From Caulobacteraceae bacterium (GTDB lineage: Bacteria; Pseudomonadota; Alphaproteobacteria; Caulobacterales; Caulobacteraceae): DNA of 40,065 nucleotides. The stretch is taken from contig JAIESL010000076.1 of NCBI GenBank assembly GCA_019746095.1, positions 1 to 40,065 on the forward strand, given 5' to 3'. This document shows, one piece after another, positions 15,980-24,763 of this stretch. The first letter of the stretch is position 1; each line of letters begins with the position of its first letter. The position numbers and the translations under genes were made by a program. A model generated the notes under the pieces. It was given only the letters and a program-made list of their open reading frames with translations, was not told the origin of the DNA and made no database searches.

Positions 15980-18505
15980 CTAGTTGCCCCCGTCCATGCG
16001 TTTGACGGTCAGGAACTGCTCGGGCGAGACCCGCAGGGCCGCGCCGGTCGGGCAGGCCCGGACGCAGGCCGGTCCACCGGCCTTGCCGATACACATGTCG
16101 CATTTGATCGCGACCTTGGGCGGCTCGGCGCCCTTGGGTTTGTTCTTCGCGCGCCAGGCCTTGTCCGGTTCGCCCGGTCCCGGTCCGACCCCGAACAGCA
16201 TCCAGGAAATCAGGTCCGGCTTTTCCGGGGGACGCGAGTCCATGCGGATCACGTCATAGGGACAGTTCCGCTGGCAGTTGCCGCAGCCGATACAGGTCTC
16301 GTCGATGAAGACCTCGCCGTCCGGCCCGCGATGGATCGCATTGGGCGGGCAGTCGGTCATGCAGTAGGGATGTTCGCAGTGTCGGCACGAGGTCGGGACG
16401 TGCATGTGCGCATAGGTCCGCCCCGCCTCGCGATCGAGGCGCGACAGGCCGTCGTGGACGTCGGCGCAGGCCTTTTCGCAGTTGTCGCAGCCGATGCAGA
16501 GCGTCTCGTCGATCAGCAGGACGTCCGTCGCCTCGCCGATGCCCTGTTCGACCAGGAAGTCGGCGACGGCGCTGTACATGTCGACGACGTCGCCGAACTT
16601 GCCCTTCTGTTCCTCGATATAGTCGGTGACCCGGCGACGGTCGGCCATGTCGGCACGGAGCTTCTCTTCCAGCTCGGGCTTGCGCTTGAGCAGGGCACGG
16701 AAGCGGTCGCCGTCCAGTCTGACGACCTCGGAGCGGATGGCGGCCTGGACGGTGGCGCTGCGGCGGCCGCCGTCGATCAGGGCCATTTCGCCGACATAGG
16801 ACCCGGCCGGCAGATAGGAGATGAAGACCTGCTTCCCGCCGATCTGTCGTTCGACCACCATACTGCCCGAGCGGATCACGAAGATGTCGTAGCCGTCCTC
16901 GCCCTCGCGGATGATAGTCTCGCCGGTCTTCACCTGACGGATCTCGGCGGTCTCCAGCACATCCGTGAGGTCGGCGGGCGTCAGGCCGGAGCCGAACATC
17001 TGCAGCAGCTGGCGCTCGGTGGTGATGCGGTTGACGGTGTCGCGGGCCTCCTTGACCGAGGCCATCAGGCGCAGGGCGGCGATGCGCGGGATTTCCAGCA
17101 GGATGCTGGGCTCGGCGGCGCGCACCGTGGCCCCGCGGGGGCGGCCCGAGATCAGACCGACCTCGCCGACGATCGACCCCTGCGGGATCGGCACGGTCAG
17201 CCGCTTCTTGGCATTTCCGATCTCGACCTCGACCGATCCGGAGGCAATGCCGAACACCGAGGACCCGACCGCGTTGCGCTTGAAAATGATGTCGCCCGCC
17301 TTGTAGGCGCGGACATCGGAATCGAGCAGGAATTCCCGCATTTGCAGAGGCGAAAGCCCGCGCAGGATCTCGATTTCCTGACGCAGGAATTCCAGCCACT
17401 GGGCCACGGTGCGATTGCCGGGGAGGCCCTTGAGCCGGGCCTCCAGAATGGGTTCGTCGGCAGGTTTCAGATCAGTTGCGCCGCCGATGTATTCGACGAC
17501 GTCATAGCCCTGGTTGATGCAGTGTTTGATCAGCGGATAGCCGGCCAGGGCCCCGATCACATAGATGCCGGGGACGGTGCTTTCGAAGGTCGGCGACAGC
17601 TTGGGGAAGGCCTCGCGCGCGGCGCTGGTGAACTCTAGCCCGATCGACTCGACGAATTTGCGCGGCGGGGCCGAGCCCAGTCGGGCGATGACGCGGTCGC
17701 ACTGGAACCGGGTCGCCCCTTCAGGCGTGTCGACGGTGATCCAGCCGGGCTCGATCAGGGTCGTTTCTGCTGTGGTCAGAAGGGTAATGTGCCCGGCTTC
17801 CTGCGCCGCCAGGATCGCCTTGGCGTTGGCATCCTTGGCGCGGGCGAAGTCGGCGCCGCGATTGACCAGGGTCACCGTATTGCCCTGTGCCCGGTCGGCG
17901 ATCAGGCCGAGGGCGTTTTCGATCCCGGCGTCGCCGCCACCGATGACGCAGATATGTTCGTCGACATATTCGGCCGGATCATCCAGCTGGTGCTGGACGT
18001 GCGACAGCCCCCCGCCCTCGCAGGACATCAGGTTGGGATTGCCTTGGGTGCCGATGGCCAGAATGACGGTCTCGGCGCGGACCACCGAGCCATCCGACAG
18101 GCCGATGCTGAAATTGCCCTTCGAGCCGGTGATGGATTTCACCTCGGCGCGGTAGCGGACGTTGACCTTGTGCTTGGCCGCCTCAGCGGACCAGGTGTCT
18201 AGAATGGCCTCGCGCTTGCCGGGCTCGAAACTGACATCCGCCCGCACGACCAGTTGGCTGGGCGTGGCCATGATGTGTTTGCCGCGCTGGTAGCGGAAGA
18301 TGGTGTCCGACAGGTGGTCCGTCTTCTCGAGCAGGACATGGTTCACGCCACGCGCAGCCGCGTGCGCGGCCGCACTCAGGCCTGCGGGCCCAGAGCCCAA
18401 GATGGCGATCCGATGGACCCCCTCCACCACGTCCCCCCGTTTCGTGCCGTGGCCGCCGTCGGATGCAATTGCCGCGTCGACCCGTCCCCTGCACTGCTTT
18501 ACCAT
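15980..18505 (-). CDS. NAD(P)H-flavin oxidoreductase fused to two cNMP-binding domains and a four-cluster [4Fe-4S] domain
   Basis: The protein is 841 residues. An N-terminal pyridine-nucleotide-disulfide-type FAD/NAD(P) domain (~31-345) has GSGPAG at 37-42 for FAD and IGGGDAG at 188-194 for NAD(P). It lacks the CXXC of thioredoxin reductase. Two cyclic-nucleotide-binding domains follow. Their phosphate-binding cassettes keep the Glu and Arg: G447-E448 with R457-G-A-T, and G572-E573 with R582-S-A-T. The C-terminus (~660-835) is a DmsB/NrfC-like ferredoxin with four Cys quartets: 670/673/676/680, 707/710/715/719, 738/741/744/748 and 802/805/814/818. There is no Tat signal, so it is cytosolic. 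The ATG at 18505 has only a weak ribosome site; GTG codons near residue 26 are alternatives. The likely role is cAMP-gated electron entry from NAD(P)H into the cytochrome b encoded 4 bp downstream. It diverges from ccmF over 47 bp. Confidence 0.9.
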   Translation of the reverse strand: MVKQCRGRVDAAIASDGGHGTKRGDVVEGVHRIAILGSGPAGLSAAAHAAARGVNHVLLEKTDHLSDTIFRYQRGKHIMATPSQLVVRADVSFEPGKREAILDTWSAEAAKHKVNVRYRAEVKSITGSKGNFSIGLSDGSVVRAETVILAIGTQGNPNLMSCEGGGLSHVQHQLDDPAEYVDEHICVIGGGDAGIENALGLIADRAQGNTVTLVNRGADFARAKDANAKAILAAQEAGHITLLTTAETTLIEPGWITVDTPEGATRFQCDRVIARLGSAPPRKFVESIGLEFTSAAREAFPKLSPTFESTVPGIYVIGALAGYPLIKHCINQGYDVVEYIGGATDLKPADEPILEARLKGLPGNRTVAQWLEFLRQEIEILRGLSPLQMREFLLDSDVRAYKAGDIIFKRNAVGSSVFGIASGSVEVEIGNAKKRLTVPIPQGSIVGEVGLISGRPRGATVRAAEPSILLEIPRIAALRLMASVKEARDTVNRITTERQLLQMFGSGLTPADLTDVLETAEIRQVKTGETIIREGEDGYDIFVIRSGSMVVERQIGGKQVFISYLPAGSYVGEMALIDGGRRSATVQAAIRSEVVRLDGDRFRALLKRKPELEEKLRADMADRRRVTDYIEEQKGKFGDVVDMYSAVADFLVEQGIGEATDVLLIDETLCIGCDNCEKACADVHDGLSRLDREAGRTYAHMHVPTSCRHCEHPYCMTDCPPNAIHRGPDGEVFIDETCIGCGNCQRNCPYDVIRMDSRPPEKPDLISWMLFGVGPGPGEPDKAWRAKNKPKGAEPPKVAIKCDMCIGKAGGPACVRACPTGAALRVSPEQFLTVKRMDGGN

Positions 18506-18552
18506 AGGGGTCTCGCTCGCTACAGTACAGTTCGGGTGTCGGAGCAGATTGA
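18506..18552. promoter_or_regulatory. Short shared divergent promoter region
   Basis: Only 47 bp separate the flavoenzyme ATG from the ccmF ATG, too little for two independent promoters. The two operons are therefore probably co-regulated, or one promoter lies inside the opposite gene. No clear operator was seen here. Confidence 0.4.
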
Positions 18553-20532
18553 ATGAGTGCGGAAATCGGCCAGCTGGCGCTGATCCTCGCCTTCATGCTC
18601 GGGCTCGTTCAGGGGGTTGCCCCGATGGTGGGCGCTCACCGGGGCGATTCAGTCCTGATGTCCCTGGGCCGTGCCGCGGCCCTGTTGCAGATGGCGTTTG
18701 TCGTCCTGGCCTTCGGGGCCCTGGCCACCGCCTATGTGACGATGGATTTCTCCGTCGAACTTGTGGCGAAGCACAGTCACAGCACCCAGCCCCTGCCTTA
18801 CCGGTTCGCCGCCTCATGGGGCAGCCACGAGGGCTCCATGCTGCTGTGGGTGCTGATCCTCGCCCTGCACGGCGGTGCGCTCGCCTTCTTCGGCCGCTCC
18901 CTGCGCGAGACGCTGCAGGCTCGGGTGCTGGCGGTTCAGGGCCTGCTGAGCGCGGCCTTCATCGGCTTCAGCCTGTTCACCTCCAATCCCTTCTCGCGGC
19001 TGAGCCCCATTCCCCTGGACGGCACGGAGTTGAACCCGCTGCTGCAGGACCCCGGCCTCGTCATGCATCCGCCGCTGCTCTATCTCGGCTATGTCGGCTT
19101 TTCGGTCGCCTTCGCCTTTGCAGTCGCGGCCCTGATCGAGGGGCGGGTGGATGCGGCCTGGGCCCGCTGGGTCCGTCCCTGGGTCCTGTCCGCCTGGGTC
19201 TCCCTTACCATCGGCATCGCCCTCGGTAGTTGGTGGGCCTATTATGAGCTCGGCTGGGGCGGCTGGTGGTTCTGGGACCCGGTCGAGAACGCCTCGCTAA
19301 TGCCCTGGCTGATGGGTACGGCCCTGCTGCACTCGGCGATGGTGCTGGAGAAGCGCGGGGCCCTGATCAGCTGGACCATACTGCTGTCGGTCCTGACCTT
19401 TTCGCTCAGCATGATCGGCACCTTCCTGGTCAGGTCGGGCGTGCTGACCAGTGTCCACGCCTTCGCCGTCGACCCGGAGCGCGGGGCCTATATCCTCGTC
19501 TTCATCCTGATCGCGACGGGGGCGGCGCTGGCCCTCTATGCCTGGCGGGCTCCGGCGATGCGCACGGGGGCCCTGTTCTCGCCACTGTCGCGCGAGGCCG
19601 GGATCACCCTGAACAACCTGTTCCTGCTGGCTGCGACGGCCACGGTCTTCCTCGGCACCTTCTATCCGGTGTTCATCGATGTGCTGAACGGCGACAAGAT
19701 TTCGGTCGGGCCGCCGTACTACAACATGACCTTTGTGCCGCTGTTCATCCCGCTGCTGGTGCTGGTGGCTTTCGGGCCGATCCTGAACTGGAAGCGTGAC
19801 ACGGTGCAGGCGGCCTTGGTGCGGCTGCGCTGGCCTATCATCATCACGGTCGGGGCCGCGGGTATCGGGGCCCTGGCCTTTGGTATCGCCAAGCTCGGGG
19901 CGGCCCTGGGCATTGCGCTCGGGGTCTGGCTGGTCGCAGCCTCCATCATGCTGCTGGTGCGGCGCTGGGGCCTGGGTCGCAAGGGCGCCGAAACCGGCCG
20001 ACTGATCCGGACCACGCCGCTGGCCGTCTGGGGTGTCGCGATCGCGCACGCGGGCCTTGGCGTCAGCACCATCGGGATTACGGCTATCACCGCCTGGACG
20101 GACAGCGAGGTCGTGACCATGGTTCCCGGCCATACCATAGAGTTCGCCGGACGCCGCATCACGCTCGATGCTCTCGGCCCGGCCACGGGGCCGAATTATC
20201 AGGCGGAGCAGGGCCGGTTCCGCATCGAGGGGCAGGGGCGACCTTTCCTGATGGTGTCCGAGAAGCGCTTCTATCCGTCCAGCCAGACCCAGACGACCGA
20301 GGCCGGGATTCACGGCGAGCTGATGGGCAATCTCTATATTTCTGTGGGGGAGAGCGCGACGCTGGGGGCTGCCACGGTCCGGCTTTGGTGGCACCCGCTG
20401 GTCGGATGGATCTGGGGCGGGTCCATGATCATGGCCTTGGGCGGTGGCCTGTCGCTGTGTGACCGCCGCTTGCGGCTGGCCATGCCCGCCCGCAAGACGG
20501 CCCCGGCCAAGACCGGTGGGGCGGCGGCATGA
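18553..20532 (+). CDS. ccmF: Cytochrome c haem lyase subunit CcmF
   Basis: The 659-residue polytopic membrane protein matches the usual CcmF length. The tryptophan-rich WWD haem-handling motif is intact (WGGWWFWDPVENASLMPW, residues ~236-253), as are the flanking family signatures (AASWGSHEGSMLLWV; LVRSGVLTSVHAFAVDP). GGAG lies 8 bp before the ATG. CcmF with CcmH and CcmI forms the haem lyase that attaches haem to CXXCH apocytochromes in the periplasm. The gene heads a ccmF-G-H-I operon with 4-base ATGA overlaps throughout. ccmA-E are not in the window. The operon is divergent from the multihaem electron-transfer operon, so it may serve its two decahaem proteins in particular, which is inference; it could also be the cell's general maturation system. 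Confidence 0.95.
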   Translation: MSAEIGQLALILAFMLGLVQGVAPMVGAHRGDSVLMSLGRAAALLQMAFVVLAFGALATAYVTMDFSVELVAKHSHSTQPLPYRFAASWGSHEGSMLLWVLILALHGGALAFFGRSLRETLQARVLAVQGLLSAAFIGFSLFTSNPFSRLSPIPLDGTELNPLLQDPGLVMHPPLLYLGYVGFSVAFAFAVAALIEGRVDAAWARWVRPWVLSAWVSLTIGIALGSWWAYYELGWGGWWFWDPVENASLMPWLMGTALLHSAMVLEKRGALISWTILLSVLTFSLSMIGTFLVRSGVLTSVHAFAVDPERGAYILVFILIATGAALALYAWRAPAMRTGALFSPLSREAGITLNNLFLLAATATVFLGTFYPVFIDVLNGDKISVGPPYYNMTFVPLFIPLLVLVAFGPILNWKRDTVQAALVRLRWPIIITVGAAGIGALAFGIAKLGAALGIALGVWLVAASIMLLVRRWGLGRKGAETGRLIRTTPLAVWGVAIAHAGLGVSTIGITAITAWTDSEVVTMVPGHTIEFAGRRITLDALGPATGPNYQAEQGRFRIEGQGRPFLMVSEKRFYPSSQTQTTEAGIHGELMGNLYISVGESATLGAATVRLWWHPLVGWIWGGSMIMALGGGLSLCDRRLRLAMPARKTAPAKTGGAAA

Positions 20533-21065
20533 GGCGGCTGGGCTTCATCATTCCCATCGCCCTGTTCCTGATGGTCGCTGCGGCGCTCGGACTGGGTTTG
20601 CGGCGCGATCCCAGCATCCTGCCGTCGATGCTGATCGACCGGCCCGTTCCCGCCTTTGACCTGCCCGGTCTGCCGCCCTCGGAAGCCGTGGGCCTGGCCT
20701 CATCGGACTTTACCGGCAAGCCGGTGCTGCTGAACGTCTTCGCATCCTGGTGCGTGGCCTGCGTCATCGAGCATCCGATGCTGCTGCGCCTGCAGGCGCA
20801 GGGTGTCACCATCCACGGGCTGGACTGGAAGGACGAGCCCGTCGCCGGTGCTGAATGGCTGGCCCAGCGCGGCAATCCCTACACCCTGATCGGATCCGAT
20901 CCGACCGGCCGCACGGGCATCGATTTCGGTGTGACCGGTGCCCCCGAGACCTTCGTCATCGACGGTCACGGACGGGTTCGTTACCGCCATGTCGGTCCGA
21001 TCACGCCCGAGGTCTGGTCCGGGACCCTGCAACCGATGCTGGACCGGCTGGAGAAAGAGACATGA
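20529..21065 (+). CDS. ccmG: Periplasmic thiol:disulfide thioredoxin CcmG (DsbE)
   Basis: The 178-residue protein has one N-terminal membrane anchor (~5-23) and a thioredoxin fold with the W74-C75-V-A-C78 active site. The CcmG-type central acid is also present (GLDWKDEPVAGAEWL) and there is a cis-Pro loop at GAPETFVIDG. It keeps the CXXCH cysteines of apocytochromes (or CcmH) reduced before haem attachment. Its ATG overlaps the ccmF stop and its stop overlaps the ccmH start, indicating translational coupling. Confidence 0.94.
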   Translation: MRRLGFIIPIALFLMVAAALGLGLRRDPSILPSMLIDRPVPAFDLPGLPPSEAVGLASSDFTGKPVLLNVFASWCVACVIEHPMLLRLQAQGVTIHGLDWKDEPVAGAEWLAQRGNPYTLIGSDPTGRTGIDFGVTGAPETFVIDGHGRVRYRHVGPITPEVWSGTLQPMLDRLEKET

Positions 21066-21535
21066 GACGCCTGGTCCTCGGCCTGTTCTGCGCCCTGCTG
21101 ATGGCGGGCCCGGTTGCGGCGGTGCTGCCGGAGGAGCAACTGGCCGATCCCGTGCTGGAAGCCCGGGCGCGGGAGATCAGCCAGGAACTGCGCTGTGTGG
21201 TCTGCCAGAACCAGTCGATCGACGACTCCGACGCCCCCTTGGCGGCGGACCTGCGCGCCATCGTGCGCGAACGGCTGACGGCCGGCGACACGAATGAAGA
21301 GGTGATGGCCTATATCGTCGCCCGCTACGGCAATTTCGTCCTGCTCAAGCCGCCGCTGGACCTGCAGACCATCCTGCTGTGGAGCGCGCCCCTGCTGGTG
21401 TTGATCCCCGGCGGACTCGGCCTGGCCCTCTATCTGCGGCGGCGTGGCCGGGCGAGCGCGGCCGACCCCACCCCCCTGACGGCCGAGGAGCAAAGCAAAC
21501 TCGCCGACATCCTGAAAACCGGTAACGCCCAATGA
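21062..21535 (+). CDS. ccmH: Cytochrome c-type biogenesis protein CcmH (thioredox subunit)
   Basis: The start at 21062 overlaps the ccmG stop (ATGA) and gives a 157-residue protein with a signal peptide (cleavage near GPVAA-VLPEE). The invariant LRC45-VV-C48-QNQSI thioredox motif of CcmH/CycL is intact. One C-terminal membrane helix lies at ~105-127 (LQTILLWSAPLLVLIPGGLG). It is the short CcmH form without a fused TPR domain; the TPR part is the separate CcmI encoded next. It works with CcmF to reduce and present apocytochrome CXXCH cysteines. Confidence 0.95.
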   Translation: MRRLVLGLFCALLMAGPVAAVLPEEQLADPVLEARAREISQELRCVVCQNQSIDDSDAPLAADLRAIVRERLTAGDTNEEVMAYIVARYGNFVLLKPPLDLQTILLWSAPLLVLIPGGLGLALYLRRRGRASAADPTPLTAEEQSKLADILKTGNAQ

Positions 21536-22728
21536 TCCTCTGGATTGTCCTGACCGTGATGATCGCCCTGGCCGTGGTCGGACTGGCGATACCGCTGATC
21601 CGGCCCGGTGGCGTGCTGGACCGGCGCACGACGTCGGCGGAGGTGTTGAAGGCTCAGCTGGCCGATCTGGATCGTCAGGCCGAGGCCGGGACGGCACCGG
21701 CAGAGGATATCGCCGCCCTGCGGCTGGAAACCGAACGCCGGGCGCTGGCCGAGGGCGTCGAGGTGGTGCCGGACAGGCGGCCCCTGGGCGAGAAGGCCCT
21801 GATGCGGCTGGCGTTGGGACTGGCGGCCGTCGTCGCCCTCGGCGGTGCGGGTCTCTATGCCCTGCTGGGGAGTCCTGATTTGCCCGGTGCCGGTCCGCGC
21901 GATGCGGCGACCGCTGCTGCCCCCGCTGATGCCGCCCATGCCGGAGCCGATGTCCAGGCGATGATCGGCCAGCTCGAGACCCAGCTTCGCCAGACTCCGG
22001 AGGACGTCAACGGCTGGCGCATGCTGGGCTGGTCCTATTTCCAGACCGGCCGGTTTGGCGAGGCGGCCGAGGCCTATGGCCGTGCGGCGGCGCTGGAACC
22101 TGCCAATGCCGAGCATTTCTCGGCCCAGGGCGAGGCTCTCGTTCAGGCCGGTGGTGGCCAGGTGACGCCCGCTGCCCTGACCGCTTTCCGCGGTGCCCTG
22201 CGCGCGGATCCCCAGGACCCGAGGGCCCGCTATTTCGTCGCCGTCGAAATGGACCAGCGCGGCGATCGCGAGGCGGCAATGACGGCCTGGATCGACCTGA
22301 TCAACTCCGCCCCGGCCGGTGCGCCCTGGGCCACAGAGGTCCGGGTGTTCGTCGAGGACCTGGCGCGTGAGCGGGGGCAGAATATCTCGGGCCGGCTGCG
22401 GCCCGCCCCGGCCGGTGCGCCGGCTGCTACGGTTCCCCCGGGCATTCCCGGCCCGACCGCGGCCCAGATCGCGGAGGCCGAATCCATGGCCCCGGCCGAT
22501 CAACAGGCGATGATCCAGGGGATGGTCAGCGGACTGGAAGAGCGGCTCAGGGCCTCGCCGCGCGATCGCGACGGCTGGGTGCGGCTGATGCGGGCCCGGA
22601 TGGTGTTGGGTGACGGGACGGCGGCGACGACGGCGTTCCGCAACGGCATGCGCGCCTTTGCGGACTCGTCGGCCGACCAGGCCGCCCTGACGGAGGCGGC
22701 GCGAGGCCTTCGCGTCCCGGGGGCCTGA
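21532..22728 (+). CDS. ccmI: Cytochrome c biogenesis apocytochrome chaperone CcmI
   Basis: The 398-residue protein has an N-terminal helix (~1-22), a cytoplasmic loop with the family pattern VLDRRTTSAEVLKAQLADLDRQ, and a second helix at ~87-106. A periplasmic TPR domain follows (QLETQLRQTPEDVNGWRMLG; FGEAAEAYGRAAALEPANAE; FRGALRADPQDPRARYFVAV), with a further TPR-like region near the C-terminus. CcmI binds apocytochrome C-termini for the CcmFH lyase. Its ATG overlaps the ccmH stop, and it closes the operon. Confidence 0.93.
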   Translation: MILWIVLTVMIALAVVGLAIPLIRPGGVLDRRTTSAEVLKAQLADLDRQAEAGTAPAEDIAALRLETERRALAEGVEVVPDRRPLGEKALMRLALGLAAVVALGGAGLYALLGSPDLPGAGPRDAATAAAPADAAHAGADVQAMIGQLETQLRQTPEDVNGWRMLGWSYFQTGRFGEAAEAYGRAAALEPANAEHFSAQGEALVQAGGGQVTPAALTAFRGALRADPQDPRARYFVAVEMDQRGDREAAMTAWIDLINSAPAGAPWATEVRVFVEDLARERGQNISGRLRPAPAGAPAATVPPGIPGPTAAQIAEAESMAPADQQAMIQGMVSGLEERLRASPRDRDGWVRLMRARMVLGDGTAATTAFRNGMRAFADSSADQAALTEAARGLRVPGA

Positions 22729-22802
22729 CGGCGGCCCTGTTAGACACGCCCAGCTTGGCCTTGCTGGTTCAACCTCCAGATCCCTTGCCGGAGCGCAGAC
22801 CG

Positions 22803-24269
22803 ATGTCGTCCCTGAAAGCCTCCTATCCGCTCTACCTGGCCAACGAGGCGATGACGCCCAACCAGGACCTGGAGGTGACCGACAAATACTCGGGCAAGGT
22901 GGCCACGCGGGTGGCCATGGCGGACGCGGCGACGATCGACCGGGCCATCGGGGCGGCGGTCGAGGCGACCGAGCCGATGGCGCGTATGGCGGCCTATGAG
23001 CGGCAGGCGGTGCTGGCCCATTGCGCCAAACGCTTCCAGGAACGGGCCGACGAACTGGCCCATGCCCTGTGCGTCGAGGCCGGAAAGCCGATCCGGGATT
23101 CGCGCGGCGAGGTGACGCGCCTGATCGACACCTTCCGCATTGCAGCAGAGGAATCGGTGCGCATCACCGGAGAGGTCCAGCCACTGGACATCTCGGCCCG
23201 GGCACGGGGCTATCAGGGGATGTGGAAACGGGTCCCGATCGGGCCTTGTTCCTTCATCTCGCCGTTCAACTTTCCGCTCAACCTGGCCGCCCACAAGATC
23301 GCGCCGGCGCTGGCGGTGGGCTGTCCGTTCGTGTTGAAGCCGGCCTCGCGCACCCCCCTGGGGGCCTTGATCATCGGTGAGGTGCTGGCCGAGACCGACC
23401 TGCCGAAGGGGGCCTTCTCCATCCTGCCCGCGACGCGCGACGGATCGGACCTGTTCACCACCGACGACCGGCTGAAGCTGTTGTCCTTCACCGGCTCGCC
23501 CGCCGTCGGCTGGGCGCTGAAAGCCAAGTCCGGCAAGAAGAAGGTGGTGCTGGAACTGGGTGGCAATGCCGCCGTGATCGTCGACCGCGACAGCGATCTG
23601 GAGGACGCCGCCGAGCGGATCATCTTCGGGGCCTTCTACCAGTCGGGGCAGTCCTGCATCGGGGTGCAGCGCATCCTGATCCATGACAACATCTACGACC
23701 CGCTGCGTGACCTGCTGGTCGCGAAGGCTCGGGCCCTGGTGTGCGGCGATCCGCGCGAGGAAACGACCTTCATCGGTCCCATGATCGACGAGAAGGAAGC
23801 GGCCCGCTTGGAAGACTGGATCAAGGAGGCGCGTGCCGCCGGCGCAACCCTGCTGTGCGGCGGTAATCGCACCGGGTCCATGCTGGACGCGACCCTGCTG
23901 GAGGGCGTCGGACGGGGCCTGAAGATCCGCGAAGAGGAAGCCTTCGGACCGGTGGCGATACTGTCGCGCTTTTCCGATTTCGAGGCCGCCCTGGCCGAGG
24001 TCAATGACTCGAAATTCGGGCTGCAGGCGGGGATTTTTACCCGCGACATCCACAAGGCCATGCGCGCTTGGGACGTGCTCGAGGTCGGCGGCATACTGAT
24101 CGGCGATGTGCCCAGCTATCGGGTCGACAACATGCCCTATGGCGGGGTCAAGGACTCCGGTCTCGGCCGTGAGGGCGTCAAATTCGCCATGGAGGACATG
24201 ACCGAGATCCGCAATCTGGTCATCCGACAGCGGCCGATGGAGGGGCCGACTGACCGTCCCTCCGTATGA
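22803..24269 (+). CDS. NAD(P)-dependent aldehyde dehydrogenase
   Basis: The start at 22803 has GGAG 9 bp upstream; in-frame codons before it are leader. The 488-residue protein has every core aldehyde dehydrogenase residue: N156 (SPFNFPLN), K179 (VLKP), a Rossmann segment around SFTGSPAVG, general base E251 (LELGGNA), nucleophile C285 (QSGQSCIG) and the late EEAFGPV motif. It appears soluble and cytosolic. The sequence resembles the succinate-semialdehyde/glyceraldehyde-3-phosphate (non-phosphorylating) branch, but the substrate cannot be set from sequence. It stands alone, 74 bp after ccmI and 124 bp before the next gene, so it is probably not part of the cytochrome locus. Confidence 0.92.
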   Translation: MSSLKASYPLYLANEAMTPNQDLEVTDKYSGKVATRVAMADAATIDRAIGAAVEATEPMARMAAYERQAVLAHCAKRFQERADELAHALCVEAGKPIRDSRGEVTRLIDTFRIAAEESVRITGEVQPLDISARARGYQGMWKRVPIGPCSFISPFNFPLNLAAHKIAPALAVGCPFVLKPASRTPLGALIIGEVLAETDLPKGAFSILPATRDGSDLFTTDDRLKLLSFTGSPAVGWALKAKSGKKKVVLELGGNAAVIVDRDSDLEDAAERIIFGAFYQSGQSCIGVQRILIHDNIYDPLRDLLVAKARALVCGDPREETTFIGPMIDEKEAARLEDWIKEARAAGATLLCGGNRTGSMLDATLLEGVGRGLKIREEEAFGPVAILSRFSDFEAALAEVNDSKFGLQAGIFTRDIHKAMRAWDVLEVGGILIGDVPSYRVDNMPYGGVKDSGLGREGVKFAMEDMTEIRNLVIRQRPMEGPTDRPSV

Positions 24270-24393
24270 AGGCCCGGGGCCGCTTCGGCTTGCCGGAAAG
24301 CATGAACTCTTTGTCACGCGGCGACCGGTTGTGAGGCTTCTCCGGCTGGGCCATGGTTGACCCAACCGGATTGGATCGGTCGTGGAGAAGAAG

Positions 24394-24759
24394 ATGCGTG
24401 CTCGCATGATGTTGGCCGGCGTTGCGGCGGCGGGATTGTTGGCGTTTCCGGCGCTGGCCCAGGACGGGCAGTATGCGCCACAACTAAACCGGATCGTGAC
24501 GGAGGCGGCCGCAGGGACCTGTCTGGCCGATCTGATGGCCCAGCCGTTGCTCGATGCCTGCAATGCCCAGATCGCGGCGATGGCGCCTGGCCTGACCGCC
24601 CTCGGGCCGGTCGAGACCATGACCTTTGTGAGCGCCGAGGATACGCCGGGCGGCCGGGTTGAGTCCTACAGCATCAAATTCACGGGCGGCCGGACCATGA
24701 CCTGGTTCATCGGCCAGGAGTCCGGAGGCAAATTCGCCGTCGTCGGGGCAGGAGGCTAG
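24394..24759 (+). CDS. Small secreted protein of unknown function
   Basis: The ATG at 24394 is preceded by GGAGAAGAAG; an in-frame GTG at 24382 lacks such a site. The 121-residue product has a clear signal peptide (cleavage near ALAQ-DGQYA) and two cysteines (C45, C57) that could form a disulfide. I do not recognise the family. The mature part combines an N-terminal helical half (NRIVTEAAAGTCLADLM) with a C-terminal strand-rich half (RVESYSIKFTGGRTMTWFIG). The DUF305 gene starts 4 bp after its stop and its ribosome site overlaps this gene's end, so the two are co-translated. Confidence 0.72.
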   Translation: MRARMMLAGVAAAGLLAFPALAQDGQYAPQLNRIVTEAAAGTCLADLMAQPLLDACNAQIAAMAPGLTALGPVETMTFVSAEDTPGGRVESYSIKFTGGRTMTWFIGQESGGKFAVVGAGG

Positions 24760-24763
24760 GGCC

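Noticed and set aside
15905..17638. A 577-codon plus-strand frame opposite the flavoenzyme gene
   Set aside because: It has no recognisable domain and no ribosome site, and it lies wholly antisense to a gene with clear FAD, cNMP and FeS motifs.
24357..24362. TTGACC as a -35 box for the 24394 gene
   Set aside because: No acceptable -10 element 16-18 bp downstream, and the start codon would be too close.
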